Assembly (NCBI GenBank): GCA_025455775.1
Contig: JALOLT010000022.1
Location: 1 to 45,063, forward strand
DNA: 45,063 nucleotides
Direction: 5' to 3'
Origin: Fimbriimonadaceae bacterium
GTDB lineage: Bacteria; Armatimonadota; Fimbriimonadia; Fimbriimonadales; Fimbriimonadaceae
In this document: positions 26,301 through 34,003 of the stretch, piece after piece
Layout of the letters: the number at the start of each line of letters is the position of its first letter
Numbering within the stretch: position 1 is the stretch's first letter
Position numbers and translations under genes: made by a program
Notes under the pieces: model-generated
Database searches by the model: none
Seen by the model: the letters and a program-made list of their open reading frames with translations, nothing else
What the model was told of the DNA's origin: nothing

Positions 26301-26972
26301 TCAAACTTTCAAATCGCGCATTCCCCAAGTGAGCCCGCTTCGAAAATCGACAAAACTTCTCACGCCGAATTCTGTGTAGCGAATGCGGGCGACGCAGACG
26401 CCTTTTACTTTCCACCCCCGGGCAGAAAAGGCAGGGAAGTCTGGGTTGAACGGGACAAGCTGAGCCGCCTCCCCGTGCCCCCGAAGGCACTTGACTGTGT
26501 CCTCTCCATCGCAATAGGCATGGATTACATCGTTTGGCTTAGCAGCCCGGTTTTCGAACACGGCAATATCTCCCGGAAGAAGCAGGTTTGCCATGGAATC
26601 TCCCTCGACTTTTCGTCCCCATCGCTGAAAGTCGTAGCCCCAGTCTGGGATTTCCTCGTAGTCCACGTCCGCCCACTGTGCCCAGGGGTCTCCGGCTGTA
26701 ATGGTCGCGAGGACTGGAAGCCGACGGAGGCTTCTCCCAATCGCAGCGACGGTTCCTGCTCGCTCTAAGGTCGCAGTTCGCTCCGCCTGTTCTCGCCCCA
26801 GGACGAAGAGCATTTTTTCCCACACTTTGGGGTCGCGAGGTCGTTTCGTAGAGCCTTCCAAAATGTCACTTATTGTGACGTGGTTCACACCGAGTTGCTG
26901 GGAGAGCCACCTTTTGGTTAGGTTCATCGCGAGGAGCATTCGGTTGATTTCTTCAGCACGGGGATCAATCAC
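26301..26972 (-). CDS. Phage CI/LexA-type repressor with S24 peptidase domain
   Basis: A 223-residue repressor. An HTH of the XRE type at about 17-38 (NLTKRWLSQQLGVNHVTISDILEG) is followed by an S24 peptidase domain: a possible Ala-Gly cleavage site at A93-G94 (ITAGDP), Ser126 in VEGDSMA and Lys161 in TVKCL, the Ser-Lys dyad of LexA-type autocleavage. Such repressors hold the prophage silent and are inactivated during RecA-mediated stress. The GTG at 26972 has no strong ribosome site. The gene faces the early phage genes across a short region with operator-like half sites. Start and exact cleavage site are inference. Confidence 0.88.
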   Translation of the reverse strand: MIDPRAEEINRMLLAMNLTKRWLSQQLGVNHVTISDILEGSTKRPRDPKVWEKMLFVLGREQAERTATLERAGTVAAIGRSLRRLPVLATITAGDPWAQWADVDYEEIPDWGYDFQRWGRKVEGDSMANLLLPGDIAVFENRAAKPNDVIHAYCDGEDTVKCLRGHGEAAQLVPFNPDFPAFSARGWKVKGVCVARIRYTEFGVRSFVDFRSGLTWGMRDLKV

Positions 26973-26999
26973 TTGGGGAAAACCTCATAAAAAGTTTCC

Positions 27000-27036
27000 A
27001 TAATACTACCACATTTCTTTCCGACTGGAGTAGTAT
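27000..27036. promoter_or_regulatory. Divergent promoter-operator between the repressor and the early gene
   Basis: ATACTAC (27003-27009) and GTAGTAT (27030-27036) are inverted half-sites 20 bases apart. On the minus strand TATTAT (27005-27000) fits a -10 for the repressor gene. On the plus strand TAGTAT (27031-27036) fits a -10 for the gene starting at 27043. The -35 boxes are weak. Both half-sites overlap a -10, as expected for a repressor that controls both directions. Confidence 0.5.
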
Positions 27037-27042
27037 GGGGAA

Positions 27043-27405
27043 ATGGTAGACAAAAAGATACCACAACGTCACGCGCCAGTTCCACTCGGCATTCGCGAAT
27101 CTGAACCTCAATCGGTCTTCCTCCTGTGGTCTCTCCTTTTGGCTGGGCCTGTGGTGGGCCGGTACCCCTCACTCGGTGATCAGGTTGGGGCTGTTGCCTT
27201 TGAAGGTGAGGATGAAAACCAGTCCAGGCGACTCGGGGAGAGTCTCGCTCACGGGATCCTTGCTCAAGTTCCGGAGGTCGCTCCTCTTTGCCTGTGGAAG
27301 GTGACCTTTCATGAAGCTCGGGCCCTCTGCCGGGAGGCAGGTCTGCCTGTTCTTTTCATTTTCATGGAGTCAAAGCCAAAGCCGGAGGTCTTTCACCTTG
27401 TTTGA
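27043..27405 (+). CDS. First early phage gene, unknown function
   Basis: A 120-residue protein I do not recognise. It has a Leu-rich, hydrophobic segment near residues 24-40 (FLLWSLLLAGPVVG) that could be a membrane segment or a buried helix, then a mixed sequence. The ATG at 27043 is only 6-7 bases after the likely -10 box (TAGTAT), so the transcript may be leaderless; the GGGGAA just before the ATG is too close to be an ordinary ribosome site. It overlaps the next gene by 8 bases. Position next to the repressor suggests a role in lytic commitment or early replication, but this is position only. Confidence 0.5.
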   Translation: MVDKKIPQRHAPVPLGIRESEPQSVFLLWSLLLAGPVVGRYPSLGDQVGAVAFEGEDENQSRRLGESLAHGILAQVPEVAPLCLWKVTFHEARALCREAGLPVLFIFMESKPKPEVFHLV

Positions 27406-28075
27406 TTCAGAAGAACTGAGACTTGTGGGAAGGAGAGCCCTCCAGTTCTACAGCGAGACCCTTGTGGCTCGGGCTGATGGTGCCGTCTTTGCTCCCCGCC
27501 ATGCCACCCAGGAATGGGAGTCTCTCTCAACGGAGGAGCTCAAGAAGTTTGTCGATTCTGGATTAGCGGAGAGACTGACCCGGGAGGAGATGATTGATCT
27601 CTTGCGCTATCGTCGCGATGGCACTTCTGGCTCCCTTGCTCATCCTGATGCGAATTTGGAGGGACGAAGACGGGAGGACATGGCCCTTGTGAGTTCAACT
27701 CTCAGGCAGTTTGGGCTGGAGATTGAGCAAGCCACCGAAGGGCTTCTCCCGAGTCGTTCGTTTCAAAACTTTTGGGATGGCCTGTTGGTTTCTCATTACG
27801 TGAAGGGGAGAAGGAAGCCACGCCCGAAGTCTTTGATGCTCCAGGCAGCTCTTTTGGGGATCAAAAAGTCTGAGGTGGATCGCTGGGTTCAGACTGCTCT
27901 TTCTGACATGGAGCTCCGAGTCGGAGAAAACATAACAGAAGGAGAATGGAAAGAAAAGAAAGAAAAAAGTCGGAATAGTGGAACTTTGTCTGGCGGTTTT
28001 GCGTTAGGAACTCTTGCAGGGGATCGCCATGCCTCACAAGAACTCCAAAATGCCGAGCAAGGGCAGGGGTCTTGA
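27398..28075 (+). CDS. Early phage protein, unknown, charged C-terminus
   Basis: A 225-residue protein with no family I can name. Start chosen as TTG 27398, which has GGAGG nine bases upstream and overlaps the previous stop; an ATG at 27311 would run deep into the previous gene. The sequence is largely helical, with a basic middle (HYVKGRRKPRPKS) and a Lys/Glu-rich segment near residues 180-195 (EWKEKKEKS). It could bind nucleic acid. With the preceding gene it forms the main part of the early region; no replication motif is visible. Confidence 0.55.
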   Translation: MFDSEELRLVGRRALQFYSETLVARADGAVFAPRHATQEWESLSTEELKKFVDSGLAERLTREEMIDLLRYRRDGTSGSLAHPDANLEGRRREDMALVSSTLRQFGLEIEQATEGLLPSRSFQNFWDGLLVSHYVKGRRKPRPKSLMLQAALLGIKKSEVDRWVQTALSDMELRVGENITEGEWKEKKEKSRNSGTLSGGFALGTLAGDRHASQELQNAEQGQGS

Positions 28076-28123
28076 CCACAGCGAAGGCATTGCCTATCCC
28101 CTGTCTCAAATTCAGGAAAAGAG

Positions 28124-28384
28124 ATGGGTTTTTCTTCTGTCAGTGCGCTACTGCGCGAAGTCTTAAGTGAACAAAACGGGGCTAAGGCGAAGGAGATGGC
28201 AAGGAAAGCGGTTGAGATGGCTTGCGAAGGAAACGCGACTCTCTTCCGCGAGATCATCGCCAGAGTCGATGGCCCTCTCCCCATGACCGTTAAACAAGTT
28301 GAACAAATGCCCGACGACGAACTGCTTAAAGAAGCGCTTGCGATCCTCGCAAGCCATGGAGTGAAGCCAGGAGCACTGGAATGA
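28124..28384 (+). CDS. Small phage protein of the RVDG type
   Basis: An 86-residue helical protein. The layout LLREVLSEQ...GNATLFREIIARVDGPLP resembles a small protein common near packaging genes in phages (DUF5681-like; the ...REIIDRVDGK... pattern). Function unknown; a packaging or DNA-binding role is often suggested. Its stop overlaps the endolysin start by ATGA. A strong terminator-like hairpin lies 22 bases after this stop, within the next gene, so this gene may be the last of the early transcript. Confidence 0.6.
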   Translation: MGFSSVSALLREVLSEQNGAKAKEMARKAVEMACEGNATLFREIIARVDGPLPMTVKQVEQMPDDELLKEALAILASHGVKPGALE

Positions 28385-28968
28385 ATCCCAAACCTCAGAA
28401 CGTGAAGACCGGACTCAAGAGTCCGGTCTCTTTTTTATCCGATAGTGTATTTGCCGCCCTGCCTGGGCCAGAGCGCCGTTTGATGGTGCAAAGGTCGTGG
28501 GTCGGAAAGGTGGAGTTACCCTTCAACAGGGGAACCTTTGTCGAACGCATCCTGTCGACTGTTGGCCTTGGGCCAGGGTACGCCTGGTGCGCGGCAGCCC
28601 AGTATTCAGCATCCCTCAACGCGGGAATCGATCCCCGGCTCCTTCCCGGCAAACGCCAGGCAGCAGCCGTGAGCGAGTGGGTGAGGTGGGCCAAGCGCAC
28701 GGGACGACTTCGCAAGACTCCTAAGAGGGGGGATCTCTTTTTCTGGCTCTTGACCACCAAACCTGGCTCTCCCGGCCACATTGGCTCGGTGGCGGAGGTC
28801 TTTGGCAAAGGCGACGAGGCGATCCTCCGCACCTTTGAAGGCAACACCAGTCAGGGAGAGGGGGGGAGTCAGAGAGAGGGTGATGGCTTTTATGAACGTC
28901 GCAGAAGCCTCAGGGCTCTGAAGGGCTACTCCCAGTGGGGGTTTATCTCCCTGGAGGATCTGCCTTGA
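28381..28968 (+). CDS. Phage endolysin with a CHAP-like cysteine peptidase/amidase domain
   Basis: A 195-residue lysin. The core reads as a CHAP-like domain: GYAWCAAAQYS (Cys70), GDLFFWLL, GHIGSVAEV (His133) and TFEGNTS (Asn155), a Cys-His-Asn arrangement that cleaves peptidoglycan peptides. No cell-wall-binding domain is evident and no signal peptide, so it would depend on the holin. ATG 28381 has AGGAG seven bases upstream, so I trust this start even though an intrinsic-terminator-like hairpin (28406-28436) lies inside codons 9-19. A later ATG at 28483 would also give a complete domain. The holin gene starts in the stop codon overlap. Confidence 0.85.
   Translation: MNPKPQNVKTGLKSPVSFLSDSVFAALPGPERRLMVQRSWVGKVELPFNRGTFVERILSTVGLGPGYAWCAAAQYSASLNAGIDPRLLPGKRQAAAVSEWVRWAKRTGRLRKTPKRGDLFFWLLTTKPGSPGHIGSVAEVFGKGDEAILRTFEGNTSQGEGGSQREGDGFYERRRSLRALKGYSQWGFISLEDLP
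28406..28436 (+). terminator. Terminator-like hairpin inside the endolysin frame
   Basis: AGACCGGACT (28406-28415), loop CAAG, AGTCCGGTCT (28420-28429), then C and six T. This is a textbook intrinsic terminator: perfect 10-bp GC-rich stem, four-base loop, U-tract. It lies 25 bases after the endolysin start codon. It could end early transcripts before the late genes, with antitermination or active translation allowing read-through. Confidence 0.8.
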
Positions 28969-29426
28969 GACCTCAGGTAGCGGCTTTGGTTGGCTTTGGA
29001 ACTGCGACAACCGCCCTTCTCGAGTACTTGCTCCCTGGAACCTTGACTGACCAGCTTTTTTGGGCTGGTCTTTGTCTGGTCTTTCTGGACTCGATTAGTG
29101 CCTATCTCGCCGGGCTTCGTCGGAAGGGGCCAGCAATCTACAGCTCAAAGCTCCGAAAGACCGGTGAAAAGCTTGTTGGCTATGGGGTCGCGTACCTTTC
29201 CGTAGTTTTGGCGGCACAGGCCCTCCAAGTGGGGCAGGTCGAGTGGGCAGCAGTCGCGATTCTTTCGTGGGTTGTCTTGACCGAGGCCATCTCGATTTTC
29301 GAAAACCTTGTCGTCGCGGGGGTTCCGATCCCCAAGGGGTTGGTGAAGCTCTTTCGCGCGAAGCTCGACCGCTTTGAGAAGTCGTGCGAATATTTGGAAG
29401 AAGAAGAAACATGCAAGAAGTTATAG
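28965..29426 (+). CDS. Phage holin (family 4-like)
   Basis: A 153-residue membrane protein. Start chosen as TTG 28965, which overlaps the endolysin stop (TTGA) and has GGAGGA six bases upstream. Three or four hydrophobic segments can be seen (about 5-22, 27-42, 68-85, 92-110), with the VFLDSISAYLAGLRRKG and SKLRKTGEKLVGYGVAYL segments characteristic of the phage_holin_4_1 family. It would form lesions in the inner membrane, releasing the endolysin. The C-terminus is charged. The next gene starts within its last 16 bases. Confidence 0.82.
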   Translation: MRPQVAALVGFGTATTALLEYLLPGTLTDQLFWAGLCLVFLDSISAYLAGLRRKGPAIYSSKLRKTGEKLVGYGVAYLSVVLAAQALQVGQVEWAAVAILSWVVLTEAISIFENLVVAGVPIPKGLVKLFRAKLDRFEKSCEYLEEEETCKKL

Positions 29427-29677
29427 GAAAAATCATCTTCGGCTCAGTTCTGACTTACGCAGAACAAATGCTCTCGATCAGTGGCTCATTTGCTCAGGCA
29501 GGGGTCGAAAGGGCTCTGACTGTGCCGGAAGCCACGGTACGCGATTGGTGTCGCAGGAGGGGAATTCGAGACGAGGCTTCCATCCAGCAGATAGTGGCGT
29601 CTCTTCGCGAGGCAGCAGATCGAATGAGTGATGCGATTGTAATGATCGCAAGCAATGGCAAGGTGAAGCCCGATTGA
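29411..29677 (+). CDS. Small helical phage protein, candidate small terminase
   Basis: An 88-residue protein starting at ATG 29411 within the end of the holin gene. The sequence has a helix-turn-helix-like stretch (ALTVPEATVRDWCRRRGI) and a following long helix. Size, position immediately before the large terminase and the DNA-binding look fit a terminase small subunit, but the family is too divergent to be certain. If so it would recognise the packaging site and recruit the large subunit. Confidence 0.5.
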   Translation: MQEVIGKIIFGSVLTYAEQMLSISGSFAQAGVERALTVPEATVRDWCRRRGIRDEASIQQIVASLREAADRMSDAIVMIASNGKVKPD

Positions 29678-29780
29678 CAAGAGGGGAATTGCCTGGCGTT
29701 TCTCGCCTCGAGAACGGGCCCTCTTAGCAGAGATCGGCAAACGCCAAAAGTCGGAAGTTAAGCAGATCGATGCCGAGACA

Positions 29781-31088
29781 ATGCCAGCTTGGTTTCATGA
29801 GGGCCAGAGGTTGGCGTGGGAGTCAGATTCCCAGGAGATTGTCGTGTGCAGTGGCACTCAGGGCGGGAAGACAGCCCTCAATGCTCCCTGGCTTTTGCGC
29901 CTGATCCAGCGGACGACTCTTGACCTCTTGCGCCGGCAAGCGATCCCCTACTTTCACACCTTGTTTGTGGAGCGTCACCAGCTCGGGACTCTGATTGGGG
30001 CCGACACAGGGAGGCCGAAGTTTCGATTTTCTGCCGAAGGTGCCGTGCGACTGTGCGGTACTCAAGTCCCGATCGTAGTGCACTTTCTAAACATGGCAGA
30101 TCCCGAATCGAATGAGTCCTTCACGGCTCTTGGGGGGGTCTGGGACGAGGCGGGACAGGCAACAAACAAGGAACTGAGCTTTGAGGCAAACAACCGTCGG
30201 CTGGGAGCAGCTCGCTCCCTTGCCTCTCGGGCAAACATCCCCTATCTGGGCAGCCGACTCTGGACGACCACTCCCTATGACCACACATGGTTCAAGCGCA
30301 GGATCGTTGATCCGGCAATTCGAGGGGATCGCGGTTGTTCGTGGCACAACTGGCCCAGTTGGGCGAACCCAGGAGGAATCAGTGAAGAACAAGCTAGGAA
30401 GGAACTGGAGGGAGGGATGCCGCTTTGGCGGTGGCAAATGATGTACGAAGGTGAATTTACTCGCCCTGCGGGGGCTGTTTATGACTGCTTTACCTCGGCA
30501 AACATCGTGAGGCCCTTCCCAATTCCCAGCAGTTGGCCGCTGGTGGTTGGCATGGACTTTGGTTCAGCAAACCTGGCGGGAGTTTTCGGGGCGATTGATC
30601 CGAGCGACGATTCCATCGTGATCTTCAGCAGCTACTGGGCTGGGAGCGACACATTACAGAAACATGTTGACGTTATGAAAACAAAGGCAGGAAAGAAACC
30701 AAGTCTCGTCGTGGGAGGGGCTCAGAGTGAGTCGAACTGGCGCAGAGACTTCACCGCATTGGATTGGCCGGTCAGAGCTCCGTCGCTTCAGGGCCCCGAT
30801 AGTGTCGAGGCAGGCATCAGCCGAGTCTACGGCCAATTTGCGACGAAAAAGCTCAAGATCTTCTCAGATCTCACGGCTTTGATCGACGAAATCCAAGGCT
30901 ACACCAGAGTCGTGGACGGCGAAGGGAGGGTAACGAGCGTGATCCAGGATAAGTCGAGCTACCACCGCTTGGACGCGTTGCGGTACCTGGTTGGGACTCT
31001 CCGCCCTGGTTCCGGAGCAACCCAGACCCGCCGAACTTCGCGAATATTGGAAGACGAGGAACCCAACGCAATCGGAGGCTTGGTTTGA
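29781..31088 (+). CDS. terL: Phage terminase large subunit
   Basis: A 435-residue packaging motor-nuclease. An adenine-binding FHEGQRLAWES is followed by the Walker A SGTQGGKT (24-31), Walker B GGVWDEAG (D122, E123) and a coupling motif WTTTPYD. The nuclease half starts at VVGMDFGSAN (D259) and ends with YHRLDALRYL near residue 400, typical RNase H-fold metal ligands. The middle acidic residue of the nuclease site is less clear. The frame stays open upstream to about 29674 but has no ATG, GTG or TTG there, so the 103 bases before the ATG are left as untranslated. The next gene begins in the stop (TTGA). Confidence 0.92.
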   Translation: MPAWFHEGQRLAWESDSQEIVVCSGTQGGKTALNAPWLLRLIQRTTLDLLRRQAIPYFHTLFVERHQLGTLIGADTGRPKFRFSAEGAVRLCGTQVPIVVHFLNMADPESNESFTALGGVWDEAGQATNKELSFEANNRRLGAARSLASRANIPYLGSRLWTTTPYDHTWFKRRIVDPAIRGDRGCSWHNWPSWANPGGISEEQARKELEGGMPLWRWQMMYEGEFTRPAGAVYDCFTSANIVRPFPIPSSWPLVVGMDFGSANLAGVFGAIDPSDDSIVIFSSYWAGSDTLQKHVDVMKTKAGKKPSLVVGGAQSESNWRRDFTALDWPVRAPSLQGPDSVEAGISRVYGQFATKKLKIFSDLTALIDEIQGYTRVVDGEGRVTSVIQDKSSYHRLDALRYLVGTLRPGSGATQTRRTSRILEDEEPNAIGGLV

Positions 31089-31663
31089 CCGGCGAACGTT
31101 CCTCTGTCTTGGACTTGGTGCCAGTGGGAGAAGAGATTTTTTCTCTTCCCCCTTGTCGCTACGAACCTTTGCCTGGAAGGGTGGTTTTATCGATGGCAAA
31201 GGGAGAGAGAATTGGTTCGCTCCTGCTCCCTTCGAGTGGCCGGTGCAACCCTGACTTGGCACTGGTTGTGAGGTCGGGGGTTCCGTGGCTTCATCCCGGA
31301 GATCAGGTCTTGGTTCGCCCCTATGTCGGGGCTTGGCTGACCGATGGATTCCGAATCGTCGGAGTACAGGAGTGGGCCGAAGACGCGATTCCCGCCCTGT
31401 GGAAGGCAGGCGAGATTCTCCCTCTTCAAAAGTGGGTCTTGGTGCGGAGGAATCTCTGCTCATGGACCAACCAGTATCTAAAGGAAGGGGTCGTTGTGAC
31501 AGCTGGCCAGGCCTCGCCCGTCAAGCCGGGACAGAAGGCGCTTGTGCCGTTCGAAAAGCTGGAAGCTACTTACGGCCCGCTCACGATTGGCCTTTTTGGC
31601 GACAGAAGTTTGGCCCTGGTTCATGACCCAGTGGCATGGGAGGAAGAGCCTCGTGATGAGTGA
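31085..31663 (+). CDS. Tandem GroES-like protein
   Basis: A 192-residue protein made of two GroES-type modules. The first (about 28-105) has PLPGRVVL, a mobile-loop region with GSLLLPSS, LALVVRSG, then HPGDQVLVRPYVGAWL. The second (about 112-180) has PLQKWVLVRRN, GVVVTAGQ, VKPGQKALVPFEKL and a closing LTIGLFGDRSLALVHD that matches the end strand of GroES. The order (PLxxRVLV, GxVV, PGDxVL) is that of a co-chaperonin. Single GroES-like proteins such as T4 gp31 are known to assist capsid folding. Here the gene lies between terminase and portal, overlapping the first by TTGA and the second by 8 bases. The two-module form is unusual. Not certain that it binds GroEL. Confidence 0.72.
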   Translation: MTGERSSVLDLVPVGEEIFSLPPCRYEPLPGRVVLSMAKGERIGSLLLPSSGRCNPDLALVVRSGVPWLHPGDQVLVRPYVGAWLTDGFRIVGVQEWAEDAIPALWKAGEILPLQKWVLVRRNLCSWTNQYLKEGVVVTAGQASPVKPGQKALVPFEKLEATYGPLTIGLFGDRSLALVHDPVAWEEEPRDE

Positions 31664-33392
31664 TCTGAGGTTCTTTCTGCCAGGTGGCACGGGATTGCTC
31701 AAGGTCTCTCTTTCGGAAGTTCAGGGTCGCAAGGACTTTGCCCACTGGTTGGGTGAGGCAGTCGATCAGGCCTTAGCCGGAAAGGAGCTCTTGCACCGCA
31801 GATGGCGCGTCTTGGAGGCGATGTACCGCAATGAACCGGGTTCGAGCGGCTTTCGCCTCATGAAGAGAGTCGAAATCCACCCTGCGCCACTTATAACTCC
31901 GCGAATCAAACGCATCTCGAACACGGTCTACGCTCAGGTCTTGGCCCCCGACCCTTGGGTTCAGTGTATTCCCGATGAGTGGGGTTCGACCAGAGAGGGG
32001 GCGGTGGAGAAGGGTCTCCAAGCCATCGCGGAGCGGTCGGGATTTCGTGAAACCTTTCGGGATTCGCTGGACATCGCTGGCTGCTGTGGTCAAGCAATTA
32101 TTCGGCGGCGGTTTGTGGCAGGAGAGGGTCTGGAAGACGAGTTGATTCATCCCGCAGACTTTATCGTGAGCCCAACTTACCAGACCGACTTAAGAGAGGC
32201 TCACCTGATGGGACATCGCTTTTACCTGCCAGTTTGGCGGATCGAAGAGCTGAGACGCACTGGTAAGTTCATCTCTGGCCCCTCGCTGGCTGCCTCTTCG
32301 ACAATCGAGCCTTCTGGCCACAGCCAGACTCTCTCGGGAGGAGTCGAAAACCAGAACTCAGAGGAGGATTCCCGCCGACCGGTAGAGCTATGGGAGCTCC
32401 TCGCCATCGTTCAGTTTGAGTCTGGTCCGCAAAGAGTACGGGCAGTGATTTCCGTCGAGTCGCGCCAGCTTCTTTTGGCAGAGATTTACCCTTACGAGGA
32501 GCCTTGGTACTTTGACCTGCGCTACCACAAGGAGTATGGAGTCTGGTGGAATTCGAATTCGGTTGCGAACCTCTTGCAGGGGTTGCAGCACGATTACACG
32601 ATTCTTCACGCCCTCTTAACGCAGGGAACTCTGGTTTCGGCCTTGCCTCCTTTGGTTGTCTCGGGCGGGTTCTTGACGGAGCGTCTCAAGAGCTATGACT
32701 TCGCCGACGTGATTGAGACCGACGTTCCGATTCAGGCTCAGTCTTTGCCAATCAGCTTTCGGCCAGAGACGATTCCAGTTCTCATCGACCAAATTGAACG
32801 TTTGGCAGATGCAGTGACTGGGGTGAGCCAACTCGGAATTAGTCAAGAGCTCCGTCAAGGGACAACCGCGACGGAAGTGAACGTTCTGGCTGCGATTCAA
32901 AAGCAGTCAGAGAACAGCTACCTGAGTTACGCGAGTCAGACCTTGAGTCGCTTGTGGCAATTTGCCCTTGTCTTGGCGAAGCACCACCGGGCGAGTTTTC
33001 TTTCGACTTACGGCCCTGCTTTGCCTCCCGACTTCTGGACAGCAATTCGAAAGATTGCTTCGTACCGATTCTTAGTGAGTGGCGAGAGTGGAAGTGAGAT
33101 TCCCGCCGTTCAGATGCAGAGCCTCCAAACCTTGCTCGCCATGAGCCAAGCCCCCAACTCTGGTCTCGACTACCGGGCAGTTGAGTTGGCAGTGGTGAAC
33201 GCGATGCCAGTCAAATTTGCGACCCAGACGCTTTTCCGCCATGAAGAACCAACCAGAATTTCAACCGAGCCAGGAAGAGGCGAGGGTCCTCGCCTGGCTC
33301 TCCATGCCAGAGGGGAGGATCTTTCGCGAATGGTGCCACCAGAAGGAACAGGTGGCGATTCGGAGCCTTCTCCAAAACCGACCCAGCCCTGA
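31656..33392 (+). CDS. Phage portal protein
   Basis: A 578-residue protein. Start chosen as ATG 31656, with AGGAAGAG upstream, overlapping the GroES-like stop by 8 bases; a longer frame from 31542 would lie inside the GroES-like gene. The segments NLLQGLQHDYTILHALLTQG and IERLADAVTGVSQLGISQELRQGTTATEVNVLAAIQKQSEN are typical of portals of the P22/podovirus type, including the TTATEV motif. It forms the dodecameric ring through which DNA enters. The C-terminal ~60 residues, rich in Pro and Gly, overlap another reading frame and may be dispensable. Confidence 0.85.
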   Translation: MSDLRFFLPGGTGLLKVSLSEVQGRKDFAHWLGEAVDQALAGKELLHRRWRVLEAMYRNEPGSSGFRLMKRVEIHPAPLITPRIKRISNTVYAQVLAPDPWVQCIPDEWGSTREGAVEKGLQAIAERSGFRETFRDSLDIAGCCGQAIIRRRFVAGEGLEDELIHPADFIVSPTYQTDLREAHLMGHRFYLPVWRIEELRRTGKFISGPSLAASSTIEPSGHSQTLSGGVENQNSEEDSRRPVELWELLAIVQFESGPQRVRAVISVESRQLLLAEIYPYEEPWYFDLRYHKEYGVWWNSNSVANLLQGLQHDYTILHALLTQGTLVSALPPLVVSGGFLTERLKSYDFADVIETDVPIQAQSLPISFRPETIPVLIDQIERLADAVTGVSQLGISQELRQGTTATEVNVLAAIQKQSENSYLSYASQTLSRLWQFALVLAKHHRASFLSTYGPALPPDFWTAIRKIASYRFLVSGESGSEIPAVQMQSLQTLLAMSQAPNSGLDYRAVELAVVNAMPVKFATQTLFRHEEPTRISTEPGRGEGPRLALHARGEDLSRMVPPEGTGGDSEPSPKPTQP

Positions 33393-33531
33393 GCTTTGCC
33401 CTTGGATGGCAGAACTTCGGGCCCAGGCAAGGGTCTTTTCTCGACTCAAGGACTCTGGCGATCTTGCCAGGGTCCTTGCTACTTTTCTCCACCCCATAGA
33501 TGATGAAAAACGAAACACACCCAGAGATTGA
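33241..33531 (+). CDS. Small phage protein overlapping the portal end
   Basis: A 96-residue frame starting at ATG 33241, 152 bases inside the portal gene in another frame. The translation (PSQEEARVLAWLSMPEGRIFREWCHQKEQVAIRSLL, then VFSRLKDSGDLARVLATFL) has the alternation of small helices typical of a short phage protein found between portal and scaffold. No ribosome-binding site is clear. Alternatives are a start at 33304 or no gene. The downstream scaffold-like gene begins in its last 32 bases. Confidence 0.55.
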   Translation: MKNQPEFQPSQEEARVLAWLSMPEGRIFREWCHQKEQVAIRSLLQNRPSPELCPWMAELRAQARVFSRLKDSGDLARVLATFLHPIDDEKRNTPRD

Positions 33532-33997
33532 ACAATCCGATTGGGATGAAATTTCCCCAGCGGAGCTCGTTCGGTTCGCTGTCCGCGAAGCGGTCGAAGA
33601 CGTGATCTCGCCCCTCGCTGAGCGGCTCGCCCGACTCGAAGCTCAGGCTGGTTCGGCAGGCCTAGCGGAGCGCATTGCGCAAGATGCTGGAGTCCCGGAG
33701 GCGGCGGAGGGCCTGCGCTCTTTGCTTGCCCGATTCGATGACCCAACTCTTGCGGAAGTCTATGACTCTGTTCCTGCGATGAAGGAACTGCTTCAGACCG
33801 CAGCGCGCGAAGTTGCCAATGGCTTACGCGATAAGTCACCGATCCCACAGGCAGAAAAGGTCTCCGGCGAAGGTCAAGAGGCAGCCCTTCCGAGGGGCTA
33901 TGACTCGATGAGCAAAGCCTTTGATTCGATGGCAAAGGATCAGGGCCTGAATCTCAACTTCCGCAAGATCTTTCGCGATTCCCTTAACAAATCCTAA
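33500..33997 (+). CDS. Probable scaffolding protein
   Basis: A 165-residue acidic, helical protein between the portal and the capsid region. It has heptad-like stretches (LAERLARLEAQAG, LLARFDD) and a C-terminal basic/aromatic patch (FRKIFRDSLNKS) resembling the capsid-binding end of phage scaffolds. No sequence motif defines the family, so the call rests on composition, size and position. The start (ATG ATG at 33500/33503) has no ribosome site and probably depends on coupling from the previous gene. Confidence 0.5.
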   Translation: MMKNETHPEIEQSDWDEISPAELVRFAVREAVEDVISPLAERLARLEAQAGSAGLAERIAQDAGVPEAAEGLRSLLARFDDPTLAEVYDSVPAMKELLQTAAREVANGLRDKSPIPQAEKVSGEGQEAALPRGYDSMSKAFDSMAKDQGLNLNFRKIFRDSLNKS

Positions 33998-34003
33998 CCT
34001 TAC

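Noticed and set aside
30864-31463. 199-residue minus-strand frame opposite terminase and GroES-like gene
   Set aside because: Antisense to two overlapping, well-formed genes; Pro/Arg/Ser-rich shadow composition.
33261-33935. 224-residue minus-strand frame opposite portal end and scaffold-like gene
   Set aside because: All neighbouring phage genes are on the plus strand; no recognisable domain; composition of an antisense shadow.
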